Under the pieces are notes generated by a model. The model saw only the letters and a program-made list of their open reading frames with translations, searched no databases and was not told the origin of the DNA. Both the position numbers and the translations under genes were made by a program. From Arcanobacterium_A hippocoleae (GTDB taxonomy: Bacteria; Actinomycetota; Actinomycetes; Actinomycetales; Actinomycetaceae), in contig NZ_JAVDUJ010000001.1 of assembly GCF_031456295.1 (NCBI RefSeq), forward strand, positions 310,001 through 374,000: 64,000 nucleotides of DNA, written 5' to 3'. Each line of letters starts with the position of its first letter. The stretch's first letter is position 1. Below are positions 1 through 8,734 of the stretch, in pieces.

Positions 1-116
1 GCTGAAGTGTGCACTGCTTCTCACGAGATTATCCACAAGATGCTCTTTTGGATTCATTTTGCACAGGCTAAAAACATCATTGACGCAAAATATTTGTGCT
101 GTTTTATGCTCAAATC

Positions 117-707
117 ATGAACCAAAGTCAGTTTCTCACGCTTGCAATTCTTACTTTTGCGCCACTATTAATCAATGGAATTTTTGATGCATTCACTGGA
201 TATTTATTCCGTCCGCTCAGTGATTTTGCGATTTTTACCGTAATTTTTGGAAGTCTCAGCTTATGCTGTTTTGCACAATTACATCCAAGAAAGATCATCA
301 TTGCCCTTATGACCATGCTCCTGATACTTTCGATGCTCCAGGTGATCGCGAAATCTGCAACGCCTGCCAAAACCGGTATTGGCGCGCTTGGTCAAGGTGA
401 TTATCGTGTCTATGCAGCAACCAGTTATTTATGCGCGCTGCACAGCGTATCGTCGGCATTTATCGCAGTGATGCTTTCTGGATGCATCATGCTACTGATA
501 TTCGGATTTATCCGTGGGAAAAATTTCTTCACTGATCCAAAAATCTTATCTGCTCAGGCAATCAGCGAAAACTTGCCCACAAGCAGGAACGAAAACAGTT
601 TTCAGGATCAGCTTAACCAGCTGTACCGGAGAAAGCGGGCGCCAATGGGACTGCCGATCGTAATCTCTGCCGGATTAGTGGTATTTGGGCAAATTGCGCA
701 AATATAA
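117..707 (+). CDS. A24-family prepilin peptidase-like membrane protein (TadV/CpaA type)
   Basis: About 196 residues, strongly hydrophobic, with several predicted membrane segments. Two features match the GxGD aspartyl prepilin peptidases: an Asp near residue 24 in a context like the first catalytic motif (FDAFTGYLF) and a GxGD-like GQGD near residues 92-95. The C-terminal APMGLPIVISAG resembles the usual MPFGPFLALGA ending. Such enzymes cleave, and sometimes methylate, type IV or Tad pilin precursors at the membrane. In many actinobacteria a gene of this family sits immediately before aroC, as here. I chose the ATG at 117; an in-frame GTG at 96 would add seven residues. Neither start has a clear Shine-Dalgarno. 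No pilin or Tad genes are visible nearby, so the substrate is unknown. Confidence 0.7.
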   Translation: MNQSQFLTLAILTFAPLLINGIFDAFTGYLFRPLSDFAIFTVIFGSLSLCCFAQLHPRKIIIALMTMLLILSMLQVIAKSATPAKTGIGALGQGDYRVYAATSYLCALHSVSSAFIAVMLSGCIMLLIFGFIRGKNFFTDPKILSAQAISENLPTSRNENSFQDQLNQLYRRKRAPMGLPIVISAGLVVFGQIAQI

Positions 708-730
708 GCTGAACGTGGCACAATCAAATC

Positions 731-1960
731 ATGATTAAGTGGAGTACAGCAGGAGAATCACATGGTTCAGCATTGCTGGCATTGATTGAAGGAATGCCAG
801 CAGGAGTTGAAATTGAGAGCACGAAAATTTCTCGTGAGCTTGAACGTCGGAGGCTTGGTTACGGGCGCGGGAGCAGACAGAAATTTGAAGCAGATCGGAT
901 TGAGTTGATTTCCGGCATCCGGCACGGGAAAACTCTGGGTTCACCTATCTCTGTATTGATCCACAATTCTGAATGGCCAAAATGGAAAACGGTGATGAGC
1001 GCTGATCCTGTAGACCCGGCAGCATTACAGATTGATGCAGGCGTTGGTGATACCCGCGAAATTGCGCGGAATCGAAAGCTAACTAAGCCGCGCCCAGGGC
1101 ACGCTGATCTGGTGGGAATGAATAAATATGGATTTACAGATGCACGGAATGTGCTTGAGCGTGCATCAGCAAGAGAAACTGCAGCACGTGTGGCACTTGG
1201 CGCAATTGCAAAAGAGTATTTACGACAAGTAGCACACATCGAAATTGGTTCCCAAGTGCTGCAAGTTGGTTCTGTTTCAGGCCCCGAATCGCTCCGCGGA
1301 AATTTCACGCCTGATAATTTTTCTGATCTCGATGCTTCTCCCGTCCGAACCCTTGATCTTGATCTCGAAAATAGATTTATTGCTGAAATTGATGCAGCAA
1401 AAAAGGCTGGCGATACTTTGGGTGGAGTAGTTGAAATAGTTGCCTTCAATGTGCCACAGGCATTAGGTACTTATACAATTGCTGCAGAACGCCTTGATGC
1501 ACAGATTGCTGCTGCGATGATGTCGATCCAGGCAGTAAAAGGTGTGGAGATTGGCGATGGTTTCCGCAGCGCAGGGCGCAGGGGGAGCGCGGCTCATGAT
1601 GAGATTTTTCCGGCAAGCGCAGAAAACTCAGATACGCTCTTCCGTAAAACGAATCGTGCAGGCGGAATTGAAGGAGGAATGAGTAATGGCGAGCCAGTGG
1701 TAGTGCGTTTAGCCTATAAACCAATTTCGACCGTTCCACATGCTCTTTCGACTATCGATACAGAAACTGGGCAGGCAGCCACAGCATTGCACCAACGTTC
1801 CGATACGACAGCGGTGATACCAGGGGCAGTAATTGGCGAATCAATGCTTGCACTCGTGCTTGCACGCGCACTGAATTCTCAGATCGGTGGAGATAGTATG
1901 CGCCAAGCGAAAGAAAATCTTCATTCTTTCATCAATTCGATTCCGCAGGAGCGTAGATAA
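731..1960 (+). CDS. aroC: Chorismate synthase
   Basis: 409 residues. Converts 5-enolpyruvylshikimate-3-phosphate to chorismate using reduced FMN, the last step of the shikimate pathway. The family N-terminus is present with GESHG at residues 8-12. The conserved RPGHADLVGMNKYG block, the ARETAARVA helix and the C-terminal GGIEGGMSNG and RSDTTAVIPG segments are all visible. Full length for the family. The stop codon TAA (1958-1960) is followed directly by the ATG of the aroK-aroB fusion, so the two are almost certainly translationally coupled. Confidence 0.97.
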   Translation: MIKWSTAGESHGSALLALIEGMPAGVEIESTKISRELERRRLGYGRGSRQKFEADRIELISGIRHGKTLGSPISVLIHNSEWPKWKTVMSADPVDPAALQIDAGVGDTREIARNRKLTKPRPGHADLVGMNKYGFTDARNVLERASARETAARVALGAIAKEYLRQVAHIEIGSQVLQVGSVSGPESLRGNFTPDNFSDLDASPVRTLDLDLENRFIAEIDAAKKAGDTLGGVVEIVAFNVPQALGTYTIAAERLDAQIAAAMMSIQAVKGVEIGDGFRSAGRRGSAAHDEIFPASAENSDTLFRKTNRAGGIEGGMSNGEPVVVRLAYKPISTVPHALSTIDTETGQAATALHQRSDTTAVIPGAVIGESMLALVLARALNSQIGGDSMRQAKENLHSFINSIPQERR

Positions 1961-3556
1961 ATGACGGCTCCAAAGGCAATTTTCATCGGAATGCCCGGTG
2001 TTGGGAAATCTGCCGTCGGTAGGCGCGTTGCAAAGCGGATGGGCTTAGATTTTGCAGATACTGATTGGTTGATTGAAGAACGTACTGGCAAGAGCATCGA
2101 AGAAATTTTCGCGCATGACGGAGAAGCCGTCTTCCGTGAAATTGAAGCTGATGTGATTGCTGCGGCATTGCAAGATTTTTCAGGGATTCTTTCACTTGGA
2201 GGAGGGGCAATTACGCATCCCCGGACGCAGGAGTTATTGCGCACGCAAAGAGTGATCTTGATTGAAGCTGAAGATCATGTTTTAGCTACACGCTTGCGCA
2301 ATTCACCAAATATTCGTCCAATATTGGCTGACGATGTTGAGGCTCGACTCGGGCAAATCAGGAAAACTCGTTTGCCGATATATCGCTCGCTTGCATCTGA
2401 AGTATTAATTTCTAATGAAGAACCAGTTTATTCGGTAGTGGAGGATGCAATGGCAACGATCGATTCTGCCCATAATATCGTGAAAGTAGCTGGTGAAAAG
2501 GAATATCGAGTAATAATCGGGAGGCATCTGCAATCTGCCATCCTTTCACAGGCGCAGCGCTATCCGGCTGCACTAATAATTTGCGCTCCGCAATTAGCGC
2601 AGCTGGCGCAATCTTTGCAGCGAAAATTAAAGATCTGCGGAGTGCAAGTAGAAATTTTCATGCTGCCGTGCGGTGAAGCTGCGAAAGATGTGCAGGTGCT
2701 CGCTGCAGCCTGGGAAGCAGCTGGCAAACATCATCTTGGCCGCGATGGCTTAATTATTACTGTGGGCGGGGGCGCAACAACGGATCTTGGGGGATTTGTT
2801 GCTGCTACATGGCTGCGCGGGATAGATGTAATTCATGTACCAACTACACTGCTGGGCATGGTTGACGCGGCGATTGGCGGAAAAACTGGAATCAATACTG
2901 GTGCAGGAAAAAATCTTGCAGGATCATTCCATGCGCCCGTCGGCGTATACTGCGATTTGGATACTCTCGCGACTCTGCCAATTGATGAAATTCGCGCTGG
3001 TATGGGGGAAGTAATCAAATGCGGTTTCATTGCTGATAAGGAAATTTTGCAGTTAGTCGCACAGCACGGTCGGAATATTTTGAATTGGCAAAATCCTGGA
3101 CTTACCGAAAGCATTTTCCGTGCAATAAAAGTGAAAGCCGAGATCGTCTCAAGTGATTTTCGTGAGAGCGGAATGCGCGAGTTTTTGAATTACGGGCACA
3201 CATTTGGCCATGCGATCGAACGTGCTGAAGATTATCAGAAACGTCATGGAGAAGCTGTGGCAATTGGTTGCGTATTTGCCAGTGCCTTAGCTGAGGCTGC
3301 ACAAATTGCGCCACCGGGATTTACAAAATTGCATCATGACGCTTTTCTGGCGCTCGGGTTGCCTGTAGCATATCCGCAAGGAAAACGGGATGAATTGTCT
3401 TACTTCATGTATGCAGATAAAAAAGTACGGCAAGGAGAGTTGCGCTTTGTGATTTTACGTCATATCGGTCAGCCCGAAATCATCACGAATCCAAGTCAGG
3501 AAGTTCTTGATAAAGCATTCACAGCAATTGGTATTCATTCTGCATCGGTGGCGTAA
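1961..3556 (+). CDS. aroKB: Bifunctional shikimate kinase / 3-dehydroquinate synthase fusion
   Basis: 531 residues with two complete enzymes. Residues 1 to about 165 are shikimate kinase: Walker A GMPGVGKS (10-17), the DTD substrate motif in FADTDWLIEE, the GEAVFREIE helix and a GGG near residue 87. Residues about 180-531 are 3-dehydroquinate synthase: the NAD-binding GGGATTDLGGFVAATWLRG, HVPTTLLGMVDAAIGGKTGIN, and the metal ligands in GHTFGHAIE and HGEAVAIG. It covers the first and fifth steps of the shikimate pathway. AroK-AroB fusions are known in some actinobacteria. It starts on the base after the aroC stop. Confidence 0.95.
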   Translation: MTAPKAIFIGMPGVGKSAVGRRVAKRMGLDFADTDWLIEERTGKSIEEIFAHDGEAVFREIEADVIAAALQDFSGILSLGGGAITHPRTQELLRTQRVILIEAEDHVLATRLRNSPNIRPILADDVEARLGQIRKTRLPIYRSLASEVLISNEEPVYSVVEDAMATIDSAHNIVKVAGEKEYRVIIGRHLQSAILSQAQRYPAALIICAPQLAQLAQSLQRKLKICGVQVEIFMLPCGEAAKDVQVLAAAWEAAGKHHLGRDGLIITVGGGATTDLGGFVAATWLRGIDVIHVPTTLLGMVDAAIGGKTGINTGAGKNLAGSFHAPVGVYCDLDTLATLPIDEIRAGMGEVIKCGFIADKEILQLVAQHGRNILNWQNPGLTESIFRAIKVKAEIVSSDFRESGMREFLNYGHTFGHAIERAEDYQKRHGEAVAIGCVFASALAEAAQIAPPGFTKLHHDAFLALGLPVAYPQGKRDELSYFMYADKKVRQGELRFVILRHIGQPEIITNPSQEVLDKAFTAIGIHSASVA

Positions 3557-3595
3557 ACTTGAATTCGTTTCGATAGCAAAATCTGAGGACGAAAG

Positions 3596-4174
3596 ATGGA
3601 GCTGAATTATCCAGAAATACTTTTTCTCACAGGCGCTCCAGGTACTGGGATTGCAGAAGTCGGTATTGCTTTTGAAAATAGCGGAATCCAAGTGGCTGAT
3701 TTTACATCTCTTGTGGAAAGTTATGATCGGGATGCAAACCTGCAAACCGCGATCGAACTCAACTCATATACGCAATTTGATCAGGCAGGCACTGCGGTTT
3801 TAGATTTGCTGTTCACTGATATCTCAGCACAGCAAGCACGAGCAAGCCAAACCGAAGTGAAACCGCATTTCGTAATTTTGCTTCCGACCATTGCCTTTTT
3901 ATCGCGATTGTGCCCCTTAACTGCGCAAATGATTGCAACCCAACTTTCGCGGAACAATGTGAGACTTGCAGTATTGCAGGAAAACCTTTCACAGATGATA
4001 ATTGATAATCATCTGTTCGGGAATAGAAATAACGTGATCCTCCCGCGTCGAATCCTCCGCTCGCAATTAGCTGAATTTACTTTTGCGGTAAGTAATTTTT
4101 CACCAATGGTTATCGACGTGAGTATTCCTCAGACCAAGATGGAAATTGTTACACAAATCATTGCCGAATACTAA
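3596..4174 (+). CDS. Shikimate-kinase-like protein lacking the Walker A lysine (probable pseudoenzyme)
   Basis: 192 residues, preceded by a GAGGA ribosome-binding site at 3585-3589. The N-terminus (FLTGAPGTGIAEVG, then VADFTSLVES) lines up by eye with shikimate kinase, including the AroK half of the preceding gene. However, the P-loop GxxGxGK(S/T) reads GAPGTGIA, so the ATP-binding lysine is replaced by Ile. The DTD substrate motif is DFT, and neither the FRxxE nor the GGG motif can be found. It is therefore unlikely to phosphorylate shikimate. It lies in the aroC-aroKB-efp run with only 39 bases after aroKB. It could be a decaying duplicate or a regulatory pseudoenzyme; the reading frame is intact. 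Confidence 0.6.
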   Translation: MELNYPEILFLTGAPGTGIAEVGIAFENSGIQVADFTSLVESYDRDANLQTAIELNSYTQFDQAGTAVLDLLFTDISAQQARASQTEVKPHFVILLPTIAFLSRLCPLTAQMIATQLSRNNVRLAVLQENLSQMIIDNHLFGNRNNVILPRRILRSQLAEFTFAVSNFSPMVIDVSIPQTKMEIVTQIIAEY

Positions 4175-4387
4175 AATTATTGTTCGCAGCAAAGGCTTCG
4201 ATCTGTCGTAATATTTTCAGATCTGTGTGGTCATACATGCAAAAGTAAAGTTATTGTACGTATCGAGAGTTAAACGTCACTCACTTTAGATATCAATATA
4301 TCTGCGCGAATAAAGATTGGTTATTGTAGAGATGGAAATGCTTTTATGCGATAATGAAGAGCTTAGTGAATACAGAATGAGGTAATA

Positions 4388-4945
4388 ATGGCAACTACCA
4401 ATGATCTAAAAAATGGAATGGTGCTCAAGATCGATAACCAGCTTTGGCAGGTTGTTGAATTTCAGCATGTGAAGCCAGGTAAAGGTCCAGCTTTCGTGCG
4501 CACCAAGCTGAAGAATGTGCTTTCTGGCAAGAACGTAGATAAAACGTTCAATGCTGGCGTGAAAGTCGAAACGGCTACTGTGGATCGTCGCGATATGCAG
4601 TACCTCTACAATGACGGTCAGGATTTCATCTTCATGGATCTTGATTCTTACGAACAACTTCCAATTTCTGCAGAGGTTGTGGGAGATTCCGCGCATTTTA
4701 TGCTTGAGAATCAGAATGTAGTGGTTGCAACAAATGAAGGTACCGTGCTTTTCATTGAGCTTCCAGCTTCTGTCATCCTGACGGTTGCGCACACTGAGCC
4801 GGGGCTGCAAGGTGATCGTTCTAATGCTGGTACAAAGCCGGCAACCCTTGAAACTGGTTATGAAATTCAAGTGCCTTTGTTCGTAAATGAAGGCGATAAG
4901 CTGAAGGTTGATACACGCTCTGGCGAGTACATTAATCGCGCTTGA
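4388..4945 (+). CDS. efp: Translation elongation factor P
   Basis: 185 residues, normal family length. EF-P binds between the ribosomal P and E sites and relieves stalling at polyproline. All three beta-barrel domains are recognisable. The functional loop reads KPGKGPA with Lys32 at the tip. In actinobacteria this PGKGP loop is reported to work with an unmodified lysine, so no modifying enzyme need be expected. Ribosome-binding site GAGG at 4379-4382 precedes ATG 4388. The 213 bases upstream hold no gene. A GATAAT at 4350-4355 may be a -10 box, but I see no -35 at acceptable spacing. Confidence 0.97.
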   Translation: MATTNDLKNGMVLKIDNQLWQVVEFQHVKPGKGPAFVRTKLKNVLSGKNVDKTFNAGVKVETATVDRRDMQYLYNDGQDFIFMDLDSYEQLPISAEVVGDSAHFMLENQNVVVATNEGTVLFIELPASVILTVAHTEPGLQGDRSNAGTKPATLETGYEIQVPLFVNEGDKLKVDTRSGEYINRA

Positions 4946-4955
4946 TATTTCGGAA

Positions 4956-4998
4956 TATGGCCGAGGGCGATCATTGCCAGGTATTGTCCTCGGCCATA
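4956..4998 (+). terminator. Stem-loop after efp
   Basis: A perfect 11-bp inverted repeat (TATGGCCGAGG at 4956-4966, CCTCGGCCATA at 4988-4998) with a 21-base loop, starting 10 bases after the efp stop. There is no clear T tract, so it may be a weak or Rho-assisted terminator, or a processing site between efp and nusB. Confidence 0.5.
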
Positions 4999-5071
4999 AT
5001 CTCGCTCATTTTCACATTATTTGAGTGTTAAATTTGAATTTCATACCCAATAATCAGGACTGGACGAACTC

Positions 5072-5596
5072 GTGGGACAAACGCAAAATCATCGTGTAAC
5101 GCAGCGTAAAGGCCGTTCAAAGCAACGTCAACGTGCTCTTGATGTACTATTTGAGGCCGATTGCAAGGATTTGCAGATTACTGATTTAGTTGATTTGCTT
5201 GCTGCAAGACAAACTCTTTCGACTGCGCAACAGCCGATTCAGGCTTATGGGACGCAAATCGTGGAAACCTATGCTGCATCGCATGATGATATTGATTCAA
5301 TGATCGAGGCAGCTTCACCTGCATGGGCACTGTCACGAATGAGTATGGTAGATCGTAATCTCCTCAGAATTGGCGCCACAGAATTGATGTATCTGAATGT
5401 GGATCTGCCAATTGTTGTCAAAGAGATCGCTAATTTAGCACGCGAATTTTCCGGGGATAAAGCCGTCAGCTTTACAATGGGTATTTTGAACCGGATTGAC
5501 GAAATTCGTTCTCTGGAAACCTCGGGTGAAGGTAACGCGAATCTTGTAGACGCCAGTACCTCCGATGAATTTAATTTGCCTTCACACCAAGATTAG
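5072..5596 (+). CDS. nusB: Transcription antitermination factor NusB
   Basis: 174 residues. NusB with NusE (S10) binds boxA RNA and supports antitermination on rRNA operons. The N-terminal RKGRSKQRQRALDVLFEAD and the C-terminal DLPIVVKEIANLAREFSGDKAVSFTMGILNRI are family signatures. The start is GTG at 5072, with a weak AGGA about 14 bases upstream. The last 25 residues or so are a variable polar tail. It follows efp, as in most actinobacteria. The pyrimidine operon that usually comes next is missing. Confidence 0.95.
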   Translation: MGQTQNHRVTQRKGRSKQRQRALDVLFEADCKDLQITDLVDLLAARQTLSTAQQPIQAYGTQIVETYAASHDDIDSMIEAASPAWALSRMSMVDRNLLRIGATELMYLNVDLPIVVKEIANLAREFSGDKAVSFTMGILNRIDEIRSLETSGEGNANLVDASTSDEFNLPSHQD

Positions 5597-5605
5597 TCCC
5601 GCTAC

Positions 5606-5634
5606 CTGCAGCTACGCTATAACTGCGGAGTTTT
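5606..5634 (+). terminator. Possible weak terminator after nusB
   Basis: CTGCAG (5606-5611) can pair with CTGCGG (5623-5628) through one G-U wobble, followed by AG and TTTT (5631-5634). The short stem makes this a tentative call. Confidence 0.3.
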
Positions 5635-5770
5635 GATGTCGAAAATTGGAGAAATTATTCGGCTGATGCAAATTTGAATGCTGAAATATCAAGTATTTTT
5701 TCGAAAATGCCCGTAAAATGTACCTAAGCCGTATTTATTACGGCAGCTAAAAAGAATCGGAGGTATTCAA

Positions 5771-6082
5771 ATGGCACTCCCAGCTCTCTCCGCAGAACAA
5801 CGCAAAGTAGCGTTGGAGAAGGCAGCAGCAGTACGTAAAGAACGTGCGCAATTAAAGAAAGATTTGAAAGACGGAAAAATTAAACTTTCCGAAGTTCTTG
5901 CTGCCGGAAAAGAAAATAGTGTAGCGGGTAAATTGAAAGTAAGTGCTTTGCTTACTTCACTTCCCGGTATCGGAACTGCGAAGGCTGCTTCGATCATGGA
6001 AAAGATCGGGATTTCTGCATCTCGGCGAGTTGGTGGTCTTGGGCAACATCAGGCAGAAGCATTGATCGAAATTTTCGGATAA
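5771..6082 (+). CDS. mihF: Actinobacterial integration host factor MihF
   Basis: 103 residues, small and basic. MihF is a nucleoid protein of actinobacteria, unrelated in fold to enterobacterial IHF; it binds and bends DNA through a helix-two-turn-helix. That element is seen at LLTSLPGIGTAKAASIMEKI (about residues 60-79), ending in the conserved GGLGxxQ segment. A strong GGAGGT site (5759-5764) precedes ATG 5771. The leader contains a small hairpin, GCCGTA/TACGGC (5728-5744), and a possible -10 TAAAAT (5714-5719). gmk follows, as is usual in this phylum. Confidence 0.95.
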   Translation: MALPALSAEQRKVALEKAAAVRKERAQLKKDLKDGKIKLSEVLAAGKENSVAGKLKVSALLTSLPGIGTAKAASIMEKIGISASRRVGGLGQHQAEALIEIFG

Positions 6083-6196
6083 TTTTCGCTTAATATAATT
6101 CAGTAGTTAGTAGTTTTCTTCCTGATCGGCATTAACTGCTTCTTCGCGCTGCGATCAATTTTTGCATCTTGGTGCGGAGCGGTAGATAATTGCGCT

Positions 6197-6835
6197 ATGG
6201 AAATAGAAAATCCCTACTTTAATCAGTTGCTGTGTCCTAATTTCAAAACTTCGGAAAGTTCAGCTCCAGCAAATTCATGTCAAGGATTGGCTTTCGTGAT
6301 TTGTGGGCCGACGGCAGTTGGGAAAGGTACAGTTCTGCGGGAAGTTTTTCGGCGTTTACCGCAATCGTGGTATTCGATTTCTGCAACTACGCGTGCTCCG
6401 CGTCCTGGTGAGGCTAATGGGAAAGATTATTATTTCCTGAATGACGCTGAGTTTTCGGCTCTCGTAGCAGCGCAGCAGATGCTCGAATGGGCGACCGTGC
6501 ACAAAATTCACCGCTATGGTACTCCAGCAGCACCAGTACATGACGCGATTGCTCACGGGAAGACCGTGATTTTAGAAGTTGATCTCGACGGTGCACGGCA
6601 GATTCGTCATTCCTTGCCGCAGGCGCCACAAATTTTTCTCGCGCCTCCTTCCTGGGAAGAACTACAAACACGGCTCATCGGTCGTGGCACTGAGTCTCAA
6701 CAAGAGCAGCAAAGGCGTCTGGCTACCGCAAAGATCGAATTGGCTGCACAAAATGAGTTTGACTATATAGTGGTTAATAATACAGTGGCTAATGCCACCG
6801 AAGAGATTCTGCAAATTATCACCCAGCATCGGTAA
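6197..6835 (+). CDS. gmk: Guanylate kinase
   Basis: 212 residues. Phosphorylates GMP to GDP. The P-loop GPTAVGKGT is at 37-45, followed by the GMP-binding ISATTRAPRPGEANGKDYYF segment and the VILEVDLDGARQIR lid region. The first 30 residues or so are a polar extension before the kinase core and have no recognisable function. It lies between mihF and rpoZ, the standard actinobacterial order. Confidence 0.95.
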   Translation: MEIENPYFNQLLCPNFKTSESSAPANSCQGLAFVICGPTAVGKGTVLREVFRRLPQSWYSISATTRAPRPGEANGKDYYFLNDAEFSALVAAQQMLEWATVHKIHRYGTPAAPVHDAIAHGKTVILEVDLDGARQIRHSLPQAPQIFLAPPSWEELQTRLIGRGTESQQEQQRRLATAKIELAAQNEFDYIVVNNTVANATEEILQIITQHR

Positions 6836-6948
6836 GATTGGTCGCTGTAGGTATTTTCGATGTTAGCTTGAAAATCTTGCCTTAGTCCGGCAATCGGCTT
6901 CAGGGCACGAGTAAACTGAATTTAGATAACGAAAGTTGAGGGGTACAA

Positions 6949-7221
6949 ATGTTTGGTACAAAGGCAAATCCAGAAGGTATCACGAAGCCAGCAATCGATG
7001 AGTTGCTTTCACGTGTTGAGTCCAAATATGAGTTAGCCGTTTTTGGTGCTACCCGCGCTCGTCAAATCAATGCATACCGCCAGGAAATGAAGTCTGGTGA
7101 TGGCAATATTACCGAAGTTGGGCCACTTGTTGCGGCTAATCCTGAAGATAAGCCGCTTTCAATCGCCCTTGAAGAAGTAGCTGCAGATAAGCTTGAAAAG
7201 TCTTTGGCCCAGGAAGCTTAA
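6949..7221 (+). CDS. rpoZ: RNA polymerase omega subunit
   Basis: 90 residues. Omega stabilises beta-prime and assists RNA polymerase assembly. The core ITKPAIDELLSRVESKYELAVFGATRARQINAY is diagnostic, and the KPLSIALEEVAADKL C-terminus is typical of the actinobacterial form. GAGGGG lies at the expected distance before ATG 6949. Confidence 0.95.
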   Translation: MFGTKANPEGITKPAIDELLSRVESKYELAVFGATRARQINAYRQEMKSGDGNITEVGPLVAANPEDKPLSIALEEVAADKLEKSLAQEA

Positions 7222-7333
7222 GATTTCACCTGTAATTTTATGCAATTGTGTAAATTATTGCTGTAGATTGCGCCGCTGATCAATATTGAGTTAGCTGCTT
7301 GCAAGCAGTTTAGCGCTAAAGAAAGAAACACAA

Positions 7334-8638
7334 TTGGATCCTTCAAAAGCAGTATCCGATTTGGATAATGGTTCCCGTCCCGTAGTTGTACTTGGGGTAA
7401 CGGGGGGCATTGCCGCGTACAAGAGCGTGATTTTGCTGCGTCAATTGCGAAAGCTGGGAATTGAAGTACACGTGGTTCCTACTCCCGCAGCGCTTTCGAT
7501 GGTTGGCAAAGTCACATGGGAAGCTATTTCCGGAAATTCTGTCAATGTTTATACCGATGACGGTGCCGATCGTGTAACTCATGTCGCCTATGGGCAGCGT
7601 GCTGATTTAATTGTGATTGCTCCCGCCACAGCAAACTCGATTGCAAAAATTCGTTTCGGAATAGCCGATAATCTGTTGCTAAATACTGTGCTTGCTGCGC
7701 GCTGTCCGGTATTGCTCGCACCTGCGATGCATACCGAAATGTGGCAAAACCCCGCCACGCAAGAAAATATCGCAATCTTAAAAGCGCGCGGTTTTCACTT
7801 CGTTGGTCCAGAAAACGGGCAACTGACTGGAGCGGATTCCGGTATCGGCAGAATGAGCGAACCAGATCGAATCTTAAATTCAGTAATGGATCTCTTGCAG
7901 CATGCAAAGTGCCGTCTATCTGCTGCCGCAAAACAACTGCTTGGAAAAAATATTCTGATCAGTGGGGGAGGCACTCATGAGCCGATTGATCCGGTACGAT
8001 ATATCGCAAATAAATCTACTGGCAAGATGGCAGTAGCTCTTGCCCATGAGTTTCTGCGGCTTGGTGCGCAAGTTACTCTTGTGAGCGCAAATATTACCGA
8101 TGAAAATCTTTCGGCTTTGCAGTATTGTGGCAAACAGTCTGAGTTGAAAATCGTGAAAGTAACTACCGCACTGGAATTGGCTGAGAAAATGGAGCAGCTG
8201 GCACCAAATGCGGATGCACTGATCATGGCTGCTGCTGTAAGTGATTATCGCGTAGCATCTGCTCAGTCGGTAAAGTTAAAGCGAAGTGATGCGTTACAAG
8301 AGCTTGTGCTTGTGCCGAATCCGGATATTCTAAAACATTTGGTGGATACAAGAAACGCGCGAAAGGCACAAGTTATTTGCGGTTTTGCTGCCGAAACAGG
8401 CAGCCCTGAAAAAACATATCTTGAGTATGGGAAGGAAAAAGCACGGCGAAAGGGTGCTGATCTTCTGGCTATAAATCAAGTTGGGCAGGAACTCGGTTTT
8501 GGTGATGTACAGACCGAACTTTCTTTCGTCGATCGAGACGGTAAGATACTCGCTGCTGCATCTGGCAGTAAACTCGAAGTGGCAAAAGCGTTTGCAGCTT
8601 TCATAAGTGAGCAAGTACTAGCTTTAGAAAGTAGCTGA
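7334..8638 (+). CDS. coaBC: Bifunctional phosphopantothenoylcysteine decarboxylase / phosphopantothenate-cysteine ligase
   Basis: 434 residues; two consecutive steps of coenzyme A synthesis. The N-terminal flavoprotein domain (CoaC) shows GVTGGIAAYKS, the active-site His in DRVTHVAYGQRADL, and APAMHTEMW, the family PAMNxxMW with His for Asn. The C-terminal ligase domain (CoaB) begins near LLGKNILISGGGTHEPIDPVRYI and contains NKSTGKMA and the VKLKR loop. The start is TTG 7334, with only a weak purine-rich stretch upstream; no better in-frame start is seen. Confidence 0.95.
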   Translation: MDPSKAVSDLDNGSRPVVVLGVTGGIAAYKSVILLRQLRKLGIEVHVVPTPAALSMVGKVTWEAISGNSVNVYTDDGADRVTHVAYGQRADLIVIAPATANSIAKIRFGIADNLLLNTVLAARCPVLLAPAMHTEMWQNPATQENIAILKARGFHFVGPENGQLTGADSGIGRMSEPDRILNSVMDLLQHAKCRLSAAAKQLLGKNILISGGGTHEPIDPVRYIANKSTGKMAVALAHEFLRLGAQVTLVSANITDENLSALQYCGKQSELKIVKVTTALELAEKMEQLAPNADALIMAAAVSDYRVASAQSVKLKRSDALQELVLVPNPDILKHLVDTRNARKAQVICGFAAETGSPEKTYLEYGKEKARRKGADLLAINQVGQELGFGDVQTELSFVDRDGKILAAASGSKLEVAKAFAAFISEQVLALESS

Positions 8639-8734
8639 ATCGGCGATAGATCGATAGAATGAATGGTTGTTGAGCCGTTCAAATCCGGTATTTATTTTCA
8701 AGTTCTAGTTTATAAAGCGAGTATAACTTTGGCG

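Noticed and set aside
859..1449. 196-residue antisense frame inside aroC
   Set aside because: Fully inside a strongly conserved gene, no ribosome-binding site, no family resemblance.
4324..4355. Possible efp promoter (TTGTAG and GATAAT)
   Set aside because: The spacing is 20 bases and the -35 is poor; only the -10-like box is mentioned with efp.
4406..4870. 154-residue antisense frame inside efp
   Set aside because: Shadow of efp with no supporting start signal.
8639..8734. Possible SAM riboswitch upstream of metK
   Set aside because: Only 96 bases, without the conserved core of any SAM riboswitch class.
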